Shown here: positions 36,935 through 46,762 of the stretch, piece by piece
Numbering within the stretch: the stretch's first letter is position 1
How the letters are laid out: each line of letters opens with the position of its first letter
The notes under the pieces: model-generated
Told to the model about the DNA's origin: nothing
The model's input: only the letters and a program-made list of their open reading frames with translations
The model's database searches: none
Assembly (NCBI RefSeq): GCF_003258595.1
Contig: NZ_QHHQ01000002.1
Span: forward strand, 62,001 to 126,000
Source of the DNA: Acuticoccus sediminis
GTDB taxonomy: Bacteria > Pseudomonadota > Alphaproteobacteria > Rhizobiales > Amorphaceae
Length of the DNA: 64,000 nucleotides
Direction: 5' to 3'
Position numbers and translations under genes: made by a program

Positions 36935-38140
36935 TCACCGCAGAACGCGTCGCAACCCGAACGGCATCATCAGCGTCGTCACCACGGCCATGATCACGAG
37001 AGCGGAGAAGAGGTTGGCGACGATGGGATCGGGCTGATCGAACAAGCCGGCTTCGAGTGCGATGCTGGCAATGATCAGCTCGACCGCGCCGCGCCCGCTC
37101 ATGCCGATGCCGACCGCGAGCGACTCTCGCGACGACAGTCCAGCGAGCCGTGCCGGCAGTCCTGCGCCAAGCAACTTGCCCAGAAATGCCACGCCTACGA
37201 GCGCGAGCAGGAAACCCGGAACCGCGGTTACGGCGCCGAGTTCGACCCGAACGCCGATCGAGGCGAAGAAGAGCGGCGCCAGCAATCCATCCGTGAGATC
37301 TCCGACGCTCCGCTTGATGCCGTCGTAGATTTTGGCCCCGACGGTCTCCGGATCGAAGAACAGACCGGCCATGAACGGGCCCAGGATGAAGTCCATGCCC
37401 AGAGCCTCCGCCAATACGGCAAAACCGAGCGCCAGAGCCATGAGCGTGCTGAAGTGCGGCGCCGGGATGCGCATGCGGGAGACCGCCCGCGAAAGGCGTG
37501 GATAGAGGAACAGGCCCACGGCCACGGCAATCACGAAAAACAAGCCGGCCCTCCCGAGCAGCGCCAGCATTGCGGCCAGATCCGGACTGGCGCCCGTCTC
37601 GATCACCCCCAGCACCACGGCGAGCAGAATCAAACCGATCACGTCGTCGAAGATCGCCGCCGCCACCACTGTCCGACCGACGCGGGTGTGGAGGTATCCA
37701 AGCTCCCTGAAGATGCTCACTGCCACGGGGACCGCCGAGATCGACAGCGCCACACCGACCAGAAGCGCCTGCGCGAACTTCAGCGGCGTCTCCGGTAGAA
37801 CAGACCAGGCCAGTGCGAACCCGGCGCCGAGCGGAACGAGCACGCCGCCGAGAGCGACCGCGAGGGAACCGCCCGAATGCTCGGCGATCTCCCGCGGGCG
37901 CATCTCGATGCCGGCAAGCAGCAGCAGGAAGAAGATGCCGAACTCGGCGGCGACCTCGAGGAACGGGCTTTCTGCCAGGCTCGCGAGAAGGGGGATCGGC
38001 AGCGATGCGGCGGCGACGAGCGCGATCGCCACGCCGGCGACGATCTCGCCCATCGAGGCAGGCTGGCCCAGCCGTTCGGACAGTTCGCCGAACAGCCGCG
38101 TGACGACCAGCAGAAGCAAGAGATGAAGAGCATGCTCCAT
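36935..38140 (-). CDS. CPA2-family Na+(K+)/H+ antiporter
   Basis: 401 residues with about 12 transmembrane segments and no C-terminal TrkA/RCK domain, so shorter than KefB. Conserved stretches include GEIVAGVAIA near the N-terminus, EFGIFFLLLLAGIE, AAIFDDVIGLILLA with an Asp pair in the ion path, and SGRGAVELIIA. It starts 3 bp after the lactate permease stop, so the two are one operon. It probably serves pH or cation homeostasis. Confidence 0.88.
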   Translation of the reverse strand: MEHALHLLLLLVVTRLFGELSERLGQPASMGEIVAGVAIALVAAASLPIPLLASLAESPFLEVAAEFGIFFLLLLAGIEMRPREIAEHSGGSLAVALGGVLVPLGAGFALAWSVLPETPLKFAQALLVGVALSISAVPVAVSIFRELGYLHTRVGRTVVAAAIFDDVIGLILLAVVLGVIETGASPDLAAMLALLGRAGLFFVIAVAVGLFLYPRLSRAVSRMRIPAPHFSTLMALALGFAVLAEALGMDFILGPFMAGLFFDPETVGAKIYDGIKRSVGDLTDGLLAPLFFASIGVRVELGAVTAVPGFLLALVGVAFLGKLLGAGLPARLAGLSSRESLAVGIGMSGRGAVELIIASIALEAGLFDQPDPIVANLFSALVIMAVVTTLMMPFGLRRVLR

Positions 38141-38143
38141 GGC

Positions 38144-39784
38144 TTACGAGGCCGCCACGAATGCAAGCGCCAGCAGCCCGGCCGCGGTGGTGTAATAAAG
38201 CATCGGCAGGAGCGTGAAACGGATGATGGCGCCCTCCTGGCGGAGCAAGCCGACGACGGCGGCCGCGGCGACGACATTGACCACCGACACCATGTTGCCC
38301 GCGTTCGCCCCGAGCATCTGTGCGGCCAGCACCGTCGTCTCCGAGAGTCCAGCCCTGTCGGCGGCGCTGAACTGGAGCAACGCGAACATCATGTTGCTGA
38401 AGGTGGCGCTGCCCGACAGAAAGGCGCCCATGGCGCCGACCAGGGGGGCCACCAGCGGCCAGGCGCCGCCGACGGAATCGGCGGCGACGATCGCGAGCTC
38501 CATCGGCATGCTGGCAAGGCCCGCGTCGCTCACCCCCGACTGGATGAAGACGCGCACCATGGGCACGGCCGCGCCCAGCGCCAAGGCGCTGCCGATGAGG
38601 ACGCGGCCGGCGTCGCGCAGGGCGCTGCCCGCTTGGCCGGCACCCATCCGGAAGAACACGATCGCGGCCAAGGCGACGGCGACGAAGCCGGCTCCGGGAA
38701 GATAGAGCGGCGCGACGGAGACGCCGATGTCGGTTCCCAGGATGCCCGTGGCGGATATCGTGACCGCCTGCAGCCATCCCTTCAGCGGCAGGACGTCCAG
38801 GCGCGTCGCCACCAGCAGCGCCGCCAGCAGCAGATATGGCGTCCAGGCGCGGGCAAGCGGCATTGCCGCAGGGACCGGCGGGCCGCTCACCTGTTCGCCC
38901 TTGCCCTGTGACAGGCCGTCCCGGGGCAGCAGCCATCCCTTGCGCGCCACCGGGGTCACCAGCGCCAAACCGACGAGGGCGCCGATCAGCGAGGGGAATT
39001 CGGGCCCGAGCAGAACCGCGACACCCAGGGCCGGCACGGTGAAGGCGAGGCCGGCGAACAGAGCGAAGCGCCAGGCGCGCAAACCGTCCCGCCAGTTCCG
39101 CCCGGGGTCGAAGAAGCGGGTGAGCACGACGACCATGATCAGCGGTATCGTCGTTCCGACGAACAGGTCGATCATGACCGCTTGCACGGCGGCGCCCTGA
39201 AGGAAGTCGGCCGCGGGCACGTCGCCGAGTGCAGCGACCACGGCCGGCGCGAGGTCGCTGCCCTCCTGCAGGCCCTGGGCGAGACCGACCACGACCGGCG
39301 TGCCGATGGCGCCGAAGGAGACGGGGCTGCTGTCCGCGATCAGGGCGAGGACGACGGCCGCCATCGGCGTGAAGCCCAGCGCCACCAAGAGGGGCGCGGT
39401 GATCGCCGCCGGTGTCCCGAAGCCGGCCGCGCCTTCGAGGAAGGCGCCGAACAGCCAGGCGATCAGAATGACCTGCGCCCGCGGATCCGGCGTGATGCGC
39501 GTGAACCCGCTGCGGATCGCCGCCATCGCGCCGCTTTCGGTCAGAACCTTCAAGAGGAGGATGGCGCCGAACACGATCCACAGGATCGACGCCGCGATGG
39601 CGACGCCCTCGATCGATGCCGCAAGCACCTGCCGGACCGGAACCTTCCAGACGGTGATGCTCACGCCGGCCGTGAGCACCAGGCTCATTGGCATGGCCGT
39701 GGCCGCCGGCAGCCGCAGGATCACCAGGAGCCCGAAGACGGCAAGCAACGGTGTCAGGGCGGCAAGCAGCATCGGAAATCGCAA
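38144..39784 (-). CDS. L-lactate permease family transporter
   Basis: 546 residues with about 13-14 transmembrane helices. Motifs match LctP/Glc[68 protein letters not shown] and [14 protein letters not shown]. Imports or exports lactate/glycolate with protons. Adjacent to the cation/proton antiporter, and consistent with the D-2-hydroxyacid dehydrogenase in the same block. It is first in its operon; 489 bp separate it from the tRNA. Confidence 0.9.
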   Translation of the reverse strand: MRFPMLLAALTPLLAVFGLLVILRLPAATAMPMSLVLTAGVSITVWKVPVRQVLAASIEGVAIAASILWIVFGAILLLKVLTESGAMAAIRSGFTRITPDPRAQVILIAWLFGAFLEGAAGFGTPAAITAPLLVALGFTPMAAVVLALIADSSPVSFGAIGTPVVVGLAQGLQEGSDLAPAVVAALGDVPAADFLQGAAVQAVMIDLFVGTTIPLIMVVVLTRFFDPGRNWRDGLRAWRFALFAGLAFTVPALGVAVLLGPEFPSLIGALVGLALVTPVARKGWLLPRDGLSQGKGEQVSGPPVPAAMPLARAWTPYLLLAALLVATRLDVLPLKGWLQAVTISATGILGTDIGVSVAPLYLPGAGFVAVALAAIVFFRMGAGQAGSALRDAGRVLIGSALALGAAVPMVRVFIQSGVSDAGLASMPMELAIVAADSVGGAWPLVAPLVGAMGAFLSGSATFSNMMFALLQFSAADRAGLSETTVLAAQMLGANAGNMVSVVNVVAAAAVVGLLRQEGAIIRFTLLPMLYYTTAAGLLALAFVAAS

Positions 39785-40233
39785 TCAGTGCAGGACGGAC
39801 AGACGGACACGGCATTCTGGCGCTTCGGGCGCCTTCCACCACGAGCTACGTCCCGCGATGAACGACTGGTGCTGAATGAGACAGACGCCCGAGCGGTACG
39901 CCCTCTTACAGTGCCGGAGGCCCGAGTGGTCGCTTATCTCGACGCTCGCCACCAGACCGCCGACAACCTGTCCCTGGGACAGCGGGCGACCATTCTTTCA
40001 CGCCACCGAGATTCTCGCGACGCCATAGCGTCGAACATCCGACGGAGAGATCGCGGAATTACGTCATCGGGGCGCTACGGCTCGCCGGCGCCGATCGAGC
40101 GCTGAGGCCCGGCCGCGCGCCCGCATGAGCGCTTTACGTTGCCTTTTCCGCCGCCAGTACTTCGCTAGAGTTTCCGGCCGGATGATTCCGATGTGATTCC
40201 GGCGCGCGTTCTTGGAGACCTGAGCAGGGCACG
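39785..40233. other. Intergenic region between lactate permease and tRNA terminator
   Basis: About 450 bp with no convincing gene; a 62-residue minus-strand frame (40064-40252) reads through the tRNA terminator and is rejected. It should hold the promoter of the lactate permease operon. A short GACGC-CATA-GCGTC hairpin lies near 40020. No integrase remnant and no second copy of the tRNA 3' end was found. Confidence 0.4.
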
Positions 40234-40265
40234 AAAAACGCCGCCAAGTCACTGACTTGACGGCG
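40234..40265 (-). terminator. Rho-independent terminator of tRNA-fMet
   Basis: On the minus strand a 13-bp stem (CGCCGTCAAGTCA / TGACTTGGCGGCG, one G-T wobble) with a minimal loop is followed by TTTTT. It sits 8 nt past the tRNA 3' CCA, so it terminates the tRNA transcript. Confidence 0.88.
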
Positions 40266-40271
40266 TAATCT

Positions 40272-40349
<78 letters not shown>

Positions 40350-40478
40350 CCAGTGTCGGCGACTGAGGGAACCGGTGAGCGGCTCCGTCGCGGCGACGAC
40401 CCTCATCTAGCAACCTCTTCGCCGAAGATAAAGGGGGGTGACACCGTAGCGTCACAAAAAATGGGCGGCACATACCTC

Positions 40479-41873
40479 CTATGCCGAAACGGTAGGCATC
40501 GGCGCATGCCCATCCGGCGCGGAAAGCCCGGCAAACTGCAGGGCTTCGGCCTGACGCGCCGCGACGCGCTCTGTGGAAAACCCCTCGAGCTGGGTCCGGA
40601 AGATCTGGAAGAAGTTCAGCTCGGCCTGGAGGTGGAGGAGCACGGCGCCCAGCCCGACCGCCGCCCGGTCCATGAACACGAACTCGCGCGGCACCGTCAC
40701 CGGCCCTTTTTCCTTCAGCGCCTGGTGCACGCGGAAGGCCTCGCGCCGGCCGTACTCGCCGGGCTTCGTCCCATCGGCCAGCGAACGGGTGCGGTCGTCG
40801 AGGATCGGACCGTAGATGAAGCGGGCCCAGATGTTCAGGACGTCGATCAGCTCGCGGTGCAGGCCCTTGAAGCCCCACGTCTCGTAGGCGTGGACGACGC
40901 GGTCGTCGTCTCCGGTGCGCAGTCCCTCGTAGAGGTCGATGACGCCGCCGACGAAGCTGACGGGGAAGATCCGGATGCAGCCGTAGTCGAGGAGGTTGAT
41001 GCCGCGCGGCGCGCCGTCCTCCTCGAAGACGGTGTAGTTGCCGAGGTGCGGGTCGCCGTGGATGACGCCGACGGAGGCGAACGGCGCCCAATAGGCGCGG
41101 AACAGCGCGGCGGCGATGGTGTTGCGCTCCTCGAGCGGGGCCTCGCGGTAGTTGAGGAGGCGGGCGCCGTCGAGCCAGCCCATCGTCAGCAGCCGCCGCG
41201 TCGAGAGGTCCTCGTGGACGGTGGGCACGCGGATCGTGCCGTCGCCCTCGAAGATGCGCCCGTAGAGCTTCGCGTGGCCGGCTTCGAGCGTGTAGTTCAG
41301 CTCTTCGCGCAGCCGGTCGGCGATCTCCTTGGCGATCTCGGTGGTGTCGATGCCGGGGCGCATGCGCCGGTGCAGGCCGAAGATGAAGCCGAGCTGCTTG
41401 AGGTCCGCCTCGATGGCCGAATCCATGTTCGGGTACTGCAGCTTGCAGGCGACCTCCTCGCCCGAGAGGGTGCGGGCGCGGTGGACCTGGCCGAGCGAGG
41501 CGGCCGCGGCCGGCGCCTTGTCGAACCGGTCGAACCGGGAGAGCCAGTTGGCGCCGAGCTCGGCGGCCATGCGGCGCTTCACGAACGGGTAGCCCATCGG
41601 CGGGGCGTCCGATTGCAGGGTCTGCAGCTCGGCGGCGTACTCCGGCGGCAGCGCGTCGGGGATGGTCGACAGGAGCTGGGCCACCTTCATCAGCGGCCCC
41701 TTGAGGTTGCCGAGGGCGCGGGCGAGCTCCTGGGCGGTCTTGTCGTGCTCCATCTCGGTGCCGAAGAGGCGCGAGGCCACCATCTTCGCCGCGACGCCGG
41801 ACATGTTGCCGCCGACCCGCGCGTACCGCCCCGCGCGGCCGGCAAATGTGTTGCGCTCGCGATCGCCCGCCAT
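40479..41873 (-). CDS. ABC1/AarF-family kinase-like protein
   Basis: 464 residues. Motifs: LMKVAQLLS where UbiB has KxGQ, ASLGQVHRA with ACKLQYP, VIHGDPHLGN, and LLDYG in place of DFG. It has no C-terminal transmembrane pair, so it is a different subfamily from the UbiB-like protein at 7.6 kb. ATG 41873 is preceded by a purine-rich stretch; the frame stays open far upstream only because it runs antisense to dcd. Likely ATP-dependent lipid/quinone-related function, unproven. Confidence 0.85.
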   Translation of the reverse strand: MAGDRERNTFAGRAGRYARVGGNMSGVAAKMVASRLFGTEMEHDKTAQELARALGNLKGPLMKVAQLLSTIPDALPPEYAAELQTLQSDAPPMGYPFVKRRMAAELGANWLSRFDRFDKAPAAAASLGQVHRARTLSGEEVACKLQYPNMDSAIEADLKQLGFIFGLHRRMRPGIDTTEIAKEIADRLREELNYTLEAGHAKLYGRIFEGDGTIRVPTVHEDLSTRRLLTMGWLDGARLLNYREAPLEERNTIAAALFRAYWAPFASVGVIHGDPHLGNYTVFEEDGAPRGINLLDYGCIRIFPVSFVGGVIDLYEGLRTGDDDRVVHAYETWGFKGLHRELIDVLNIWARFIYGPILDDRTRSLADGTKPGEYGRREAFRVHQALKEKGPVTVPREFVFMDRAAVGLGAVLLHLQAELNFFQIFRTQLEGFSTERVAARQAEALQFAGLSAPDGHAPMPTVSA

Positions 41874-42068
41874 CGAAGTCCCCCAATCGTGCTCGCCCAG
41901 CATATAGGGAGCGGGCCGGCGGGCGACCCTCGATGCGACGATCGGCGGCCGCCCGGCCCACAATGCTGTTGACTGCGGCCACGCATTAGCATTCCGCGGG
42001 CGAAAACGCCGCCTGCCCGCGTGCATGCGGTCCGGGGCGCTGCTATGGCAGGTCAGGACGGAGGGTCT

Positions 42069-43136
42069 ATGGCCGAAGGCATCTTGCCGCGACAGGCGAT
42101 CGCGCAGCTGATCGACGAGGGGGCGCTCGCCGCGAGCGAGCCGATCATGGCCGACCAGCTCCAGCCGGCGAGCCTCGACCTCAGGCTCGGCACCAAGGCG
42201 CATCGGATCCGCGCGAGCTTCCTCCCCGCGGCCGGAGAGGCGATGGCGGACAAGGTCGCCCGCGTCGTCCTCCACACCATCGACCTGACGCAGGGCGCGG
42301 TGCTGGAGACGGGGTGCGTCTACCTCGTGCCGCTGATGGAGCGGCTGACGCTCCCCCCTCACCTCTCCGCCTCGACCAACCCGAAGAGCTCCACCGGGCG
42401 GCTCGACGTCTTCACCCGCGTCATCGCCGACGGCGCCGGCGGCTTCGACTTCGCCCCCGCCGGCTACACCGGTGCGCTGGCGCTGGAGATCAGCCCGCGC
42501 ACCTTCCCGGTGCTGGTCCGCGCGGGCTCGCGCCTCAGCCAGATCCGATTCCGTGAAGGCGACGCGCGTCTCACCGACACCGAGCTCGCCGCGCTCCACC
42601 GCGAGACGCCCATCGCCGCGCCGGATGCGATCATCAAGGACGGGCTCAACGTCACCATCGACCTGACGCCGCGCGACGGGCCCGTCGGCTACCGCGCCAA
42701 GCGGCACACCTCGGTGATCGACGTCGACAAGCGCGACGCCCAGGCGATGCACGACTTCTGGGACCCGATCGAGGCGACCGACGGCCGGCTGATCCTGGAC
42801 CCGAACGAGTTCTACATCCTCATGAGCCGGGAGGCGATTTCGATCCCGCCCGGCTACGCGGCCGAGATGGTCCCGTTCGACCCGCTGGTCGGCGAGTTCC
42901 GCGTCCACTACGCCGGCTTCTTCGACCCCGGCTTCGGTCATGGACCGGGGCAGGCCGCGCGCGCCGTGCTCGAGGTCCGCTCGCGCGAGGTGCCGTTCAT
43001 CCTGGAGCACGGCCAGGTGGTCGCCCGCCTCGCCTACGAGCGCATGGCCGAGATGCCCGATCGTCTCTACGGCGACGACCTGAAGTCCAACTACCAGGGC
43101 CAGACGCTGAAGCTCTCGAAGCATTTCCGCAGCTAG
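42069..43136 (+). CDS. dcd: dCTP deaminase, long alphaproteobacterial form
   Basis: Deaminates dCTP to dUTP for thymidylate supply. 355 residues, about twice the E. coli enzyme (193). The first half holds QLQPASLDLRLG, SSTGRLDVFTRV and the catalytic-region AGYTGALALEI. The second half has a similar order (FYILMSREAISIPPGYAAE, FFDPGFGHG, VPFILEHGQ), suggesting internal duplication, which is usual for the long form. ATG 42069 follows CGGAGGG at ideal spacing; in-frame ATGs at 42021 and 42045 are less well placed. Divergent from the ABC1 gene. Confidence 0.9.
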   Translation: MAEGILPRQAIAQLIDEGALAASEPIMADQLQPASLDLRLGTKAHRIRASFLPAAGEAMADKVARVVLHTIDLTQGAVLETGCVYLVPLMERLTLPPHLSASTNPKSSTGRLDVFTRVIADGAGGFDFAPAGYTGALALEISPRTFPVLVRAGSRLSQIRFREGDARLTDTELAALHRETPIAAPDAIIKDGLNVTIDLTPRDGPVGYRAKRHTSVIDVDKRDAQAMHDFWDPIEATDGRLILDPNEFYILMSREAISIPPGYAAEMVPFDPLVGEFRVHYAGFFDPGFGHGPGQAARAVLEVRSREVPFILEHGQVVARLAYERMAEMPDRLYGDDLKSNYQGQTLKLSKHFRS

Positions 43137-43194
43137 CGTCCGGTCGCGACAGGTGCTCACCGGTGAGGCGGCGACCGCACCGCCGGTCCATACT

Positions 43195-43204
43195 GTGACG
43201 TCAC
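43195..43204. promoter_or_regulatory. 10-bp palindrome upstream of recQ
   Basis: GTGACGTCAC is a perfect 10-bp palindrome in the 253-bp dcd-recQ gap and is a plausible operator. No partner site or promoter is identified; a GC-rich CCGGCGGG/CCCGCCGG hairpin lies about 70 bp downstream. Confidence 0.25.
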
Positions 43205-43389
43205 GCACCCGCGATCTATCGCCAGCCGCGCGATTTTCTGTGGACTCTGCCGTCCGTGCGCGGCGCCCCGGCCGGCGGGATGGCCCCGCCGGCGGCCGGC
43301 GGTTATGGTCGCGTGGCCGCGCGCTGGCGCGGCGAACCTTTGTAATCTAGAGTTGTGGTCACGGCAGCTCGCGCGCGGACGAGGACCAG

Positions 43390-45249
43390 ATGAGCGAAGC
43401 GTCCCTCTTCGACGAACCCGGGACCGCGACCCGACACGAGGCGCGCTCGGCCGACGAGATCCTGCACGACGTGTTCGGTTTCTCCGACTTCCGCCCCAGC
43501 CAGCGGGAGATCGTCGACGCGGTTCTGGCGGGCGAGGACGTCCTCGCGGTGATGCCCACCGGTGGCGGCAAGAGCCTCTGCTACCAGCTCCCGGCGCTGA
43601 TGAAGCCCGGCGTCACCATCGTCGTCTCGCCGCTGATCGCGCTGATGCGCGACCAGGTGCTGGCGATGCAGTCGCAGGGCATCGCCGCCGAGGCGCTGAA
43701 CTCGTCGAACGACTGGGAGCGCAACCGCGCGACAATCCAGCGGGCGATCCGCGGCGACCTCAAGCTGCTCTACATCTCGCCCGAGCGGCTCGCCCACGCC
43801 GAGACGCTGGAGCGGCTGCGCGAGGCGCCGATCGCCATGATCGCGGTCGACGAGGCGCACTGCGTCTCCCAGTGGGGGCACGACTTCCGCCCGGAATACC
43901 GGCAGATCGGCGCCATCCGCCGCGACCTCGGCATCAGGCAGACCGTCGCCTTCACCGCCACCGCCGACAGGCTGACGCGCGAGGACATCGCCGAGCGGCT
44001 CTTCGAAGGCGGCTGCCGGACCTTCATCCGCTCGTTCGACCGGCCCAACATCTCGCTCGCCATGAGCCAGCGCGACGACGGGCGGGCGCAGCTGATCTCG
44101 TTCCTCAAGGCGCATCCCGGCGAGGCCGGCGTCGTCTACTGCCAGTCGCGCAAGAAGGTGGACGAGACGGCCGCCTTCCTCGCCGCGAAGGGGTACAACG
44201 CGGTCCCCTACCACGCCGGCCTGACGCGGGAGGAGCGTGACCACAACCAGGACGTCTTCGTGCGCGAGGACGGGGTGATCGTGGTGGCGACGGTGGCGTT
44301 CGGCATGGGTGTCGACAAGCCGGACGTGCGGTTCGTCTTCCACATGCAGCTGCCGAAGAACATCGAGTCCTACTATCAGGAGATCGGCCGCGCCGGGCGC
44401 GACGGGCTGCCGGCCGCCGCCCACGCCCTCTACGGCTTCGGCGAGGTCCGCCAGTTCCGCCAGTGGATCGAGGAGTCGGAGGCGCCCGAGGAAGTCCTCG
44501 AGGTCGAGCGGCAGAAGCTCAACGCCCTGGTGCGCCTCTTCGAGGCCCCGGCCTGCCGCCGCCAGCAGCTCCTCGCCTACTTCGGCGAAGAGTCCGCCCC
44601 GTGCGGCAACTGCGACATGTGCCACGGGACGGTCGAGACCTTCGACGCGACGATCCTGGCGCAGAAGGCGCTGTCGGCCGTGGTGCGCACGCAGGAACGG
44701 TTCGGCATGGACCACCTCATCTCGGTCCTGCGGGGCGAGCGGTCGGAGAAGGTCGAGCGGCACGGCCACGACAGCCTCAAGACCTTCGGCGTCGGCGCCG
44801 ACCAGTCGCGCAAGACCTGGCGGTCCGTCTTCCGCCAGCTCGAGGGGATCGGCCTCGCCGCGCCGGATCCGAACGACTACCAGGCCTGGAAGATCTCCGG
44901 CGCCGGCTGGCGCGTCCTGAAGGGCGAGGAGAGCGTCTCCCTGCGCAAGGACACGATGTCCCTGAAGGACAAGCGCAAGGACAGCTCCGCCGCGGCGTCG
45001 CGCGACCTGCCGACCGACTACGACGAGGCGCTGCTGGGCGAGCTGAAGGGCCTGCGCCGCCAGCTCGCGTCCGAGCGGGACGTGCCGGCCTACGTGATCT
45101 TCTCGGACCGCACGCTGATGGAGATGGCGGCGAAGTTCCCGCAGACCTCGGACCAGCTCCGCGGCATCCACGGCGTCGGCGAGCGCAAGCTGCGCGACTA
45201 CGGCCCGGCCTTCCTGGAGGTCATCCGCGCCGCCACCCCGGCGAGCTGA
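43390..45249 (+). CDS. recQ: ATP-dependent DNA helicase RecQ
   Basis: 3'-5' DNA helicase for recombination and repair. 619 residues: Walker A MPTGGGKS (Lys61), DEAH (154-157), FTATADRLTRED, QEIGRAGRDG, a zinc-binding Cys cluster (about 380-402, CGNCDMC), the RQC winged helix (about 410-515) and a C-terminal HRDC domain (about 540-619). Full length and intact. It converges on the fructuronate reductase gene with a 43-bp gap. Confidence 0.95.
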   Translation: MSEASLFDEPGTATRHEARSADEILHDVFGFSDFRPSQREIVDAVLAGEDVLAVMPTGGGKSLCYQLPALMKPGVTIVVSPLIALMRDQVLAMQSQGIAAEALNSSNDWERNRATIQRAIRGDLKLLYISPERLAHAETLERLREAPIAMIAVDEAHCVSQWGHDFRPEYRQIGAIRRDLGIRQTVAFTATADRLTREDIAERLFEGGCRTFIRSFDRPNISLAMSQRDDGRAQLISFLKAHPGEAGVVYCQSRKKVDETAAFLAAKGYNAVPYHAGLTREERDHNQDVFVREDGVIVVATVAFGMGVDKPDVRFVFHMQLPKNIESYYQEIGRAGRDGLPAAAHALYGFGEVRQFRQWIEESEAPEEVLEVERQKLNALVRLFEAPACRRQQLLAYFGEESAPCGNCDMCHGTVETFDATILAQKALSAVVRTQERFGMDHLISVLRGERSEKVERHGHDSLKTFGVGADQSRKTWRSVFRQLEGIGLAAPDPNDYQAWKISGAGWRVLKGEESVSLRKDTMSLKDKRKDSSAAASRDLPTDYDEALLGELKGLRRQLASERDVPAYVIFSDRTLMEMAAKFPQTSDQLRGIHGVGERKLRDYGPAFLEVIRAATPAS

Positions 45250-45292
45250 CCGACCCGCCGCGATCGACGCGACCGGTCGGCACGCATCGGGT

Positions 45293-46762
45293 TCAGCTCC
45301 GCGCCGAGCCCGCCTCGTCCACAAGCACCGCGCGGATCCCGTCCTGCAGGATCCGCGAGAGCTTGGCGACGACCATCCCGTGCCACGCCGCGTCGGCGGT
45401 CAGCTCGGGCGGGATGAGGCCCGGGATAGCCTCGACGTGGCGCACGATCCCCTCGGCGTCGGCGCGGTCGGTCGCGAGGGCCGCGGCGCGTGGGTCGCGC
45501 AGGTCGTAGGCGGCGCCGTCCTCGGCGCGGCCGAGCGTGTAGCGGAGCCACGCGGCCGCGGCGAAGGCGAAGGGCTCAAGCGACTGGCCCCGCCGCATCG
45601 CCTCGACGGCCGGCGCGAAGATGCGTTGCGGCATCTTCTGCGAGCCGTCCATCGCGATCTGGTAGGTCTGATGCGCGAGGTGCGGGTTGGCGAAACGCTC
45701 GATGAGGTCCTCGGCATAGCCGGCGAGGCCGACGCCCGGCACCGGTGCCAGCGTCGCCGCAGCGGCCGAGAGATGGCGGCGGATGAGGGCAACGAGCGCC
45801 TCGTCCCGCATCACGTCGCGCACATGGGCGTGACCGGCGAGGAAGCCCGAGTAGGCGAGCATCGAATGCGCGCCGTTCAGCATCCTGAGCTTCATGTCCT
45901 CGTACGGGCGCACGTCGGTGACGAAGATCGCCCCGCTCGCCTCCCACGCCGGCCGGCCGGTGGGGAAGCGGTCCTCGATCACCCATTGGGTGAACGTCTC
46001 GGTCTCGACGGCGGCCTCGTCGCGGCGGCCGGTAAGATCCTCGGCGAGGGCCAGCGTCTCGGCCCCCCTTGCCGGGGTGATGCGGTCGACCATGGTGGAC
46101 GGGAACGCCACCTCGCTGGCGATGAAGTCCTTCAGGTCGGGCGCGGCGCGGGCGGCGAAGTCGAGGAGGAGCCCGCGCAGGACGTGGCCGTTCTCGGGAA
46201 GGTTGTCGCAGCACAGCACCGTGAACGGCGCCACACCGGCGGCGCGGCGCCGGCCGAGCGCCCATACCAGGAGCCCCGCGACACCCTGCGGCGCATCCGG
46301 CGCCGCGAGGTCCGACTGGATCGCCGGATGGGCGAGGTCCACCCCACCGCTCGCGCGGTCTACGCCGTAGCCCTTTTCCGTCACGGTGAGGCTGACGATG
46401 CGGGTCTCCGGCGCGCAGAGGGCGTCGAGCACCGCCTGCCGGTCGGTCCGGAGCGCCAACGCGCGGGCGATGGCGCCGACGACCCGGGCGCGTGTGCCGT
46501 CCCGCCCCCGCTCGATCAGGGTGTAGAGGCCGTTCTGCGGCGTCAGCTCCTCGGACGGCGCGGCGCTGCGCAGGCTGACGCCGGCGATGCGCCAGTCACC
46601 GCCGGCCGCAGCCAGCGCATCGTCCGTCGCGACGGCCTGATGCGCCTTGTGGAACGCGCCGAGGCCGAGATGGACGATACCGACACCATGCGTGTCGCGG
46701 TCGTAGCGGGGCCGGGCGACCGTCTCCGGAAGGCCGTCCGTCGTGGCGAGGCGGGGGCTCAT
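45293..46762 (-). CDS. uxuB: Mannitol dehydrogenase-family protein, probable fructuronate reductase
   Basis: 489 residues of the polyol-specific long-chain dehydrogenases. N-terminal HLGLGAFHKAHQA is the nucleotide-binding region and KLRMLNGAHSMLAYSG carries the catalytic Lys, Asn and His. The family includes mannitol 2-dehydrogenase and D-mannonate oxidoreductase. Here the stop of uxuA overlaps its start by 4 bp (46759-46762), so NAD-dependent interconversion of D-fructuronate and D-mannonate is the best call. The long upstream frame is open but antisense-like and not used. Confidence 0.88.
   Translation of the reverse strand: MSPRLATTDGLPETVARPRYDRDTHGVGIVHLGLGAFHKAHQAVATDDALAAAGGDWRIAGVSLRSAAPSEELTPQNGLYTLIERGRDGTRARVVGAIARALALRTDRQAVLDALCAPETRIVSLTVTEKGYGVDRASGGVDLAHPAIQSDLAAPDAPQGVAGLLVWALGRRRAAGVAPFTVLCCDNLPENGHVLRGLLLDFAARAAPDLKDFIASEVAFPSTMVDRITPARGAETLALAEDLTGRRDEAAVETETFTQWVIEDRFPTGRPAWEASGAIFVTDVRPYEDMKLRMLNGAHSMLAYSGFLAGHAHVRDVMRDEALVALIRRHLSAAAATLAPVPGVGLAGYAEDLIERFANPHLAHQTYQIAMDGSQKMPQRIFAPAVEAMRRGQSLEPFAFAAAAWLRYTLGRAEDGAAYDLRDPRAAALATDRADAEGIVRHVEAIPGLIPPELTADAAWHGMVVAKLSRILQDGIRAVLVDEAGSARS

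Noticed and set aside
32886-37798. Very long plus-strand frames antisense to GH65, the HAD fusion and the antiporter
   Set aside because: They are a by-product of high third-position GC on the opposite strand; no domains are recognised and real genes with catalytic motifs occupy the minus strand.
36855-39842. 995-codon minus-strand frame covering the antiporter and lactate permease
   Set aside because: Different frame from the two transporter genes and Arg/Gly-rich; the transporters have clear motifs and helices.
40064-40252. 62-codon basic ORF next to the tRNA, possible integrase remnant
   Set aside because: It starts inside the tRNA terminator stem, has no ribosome site and no recombinase motif.
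40439-40465. GTGAC/GTCAC hairpin beside an A-run downstream of the ABC1 gene
   Set aside because: On the transcribed strand the T-run precedes the hairpin, so it cannot act as an intrinsic terminator.
41874-43208. Minus-strand upstream extension of the ABC1 gene (frame totals 909 codons)
   Set aside because: It runs antisense across the well-supported dcd gene and contains only low-complexity Arg/Asp/Val-rich sequence; the ABC1 homology begins at the ATG at 41873.
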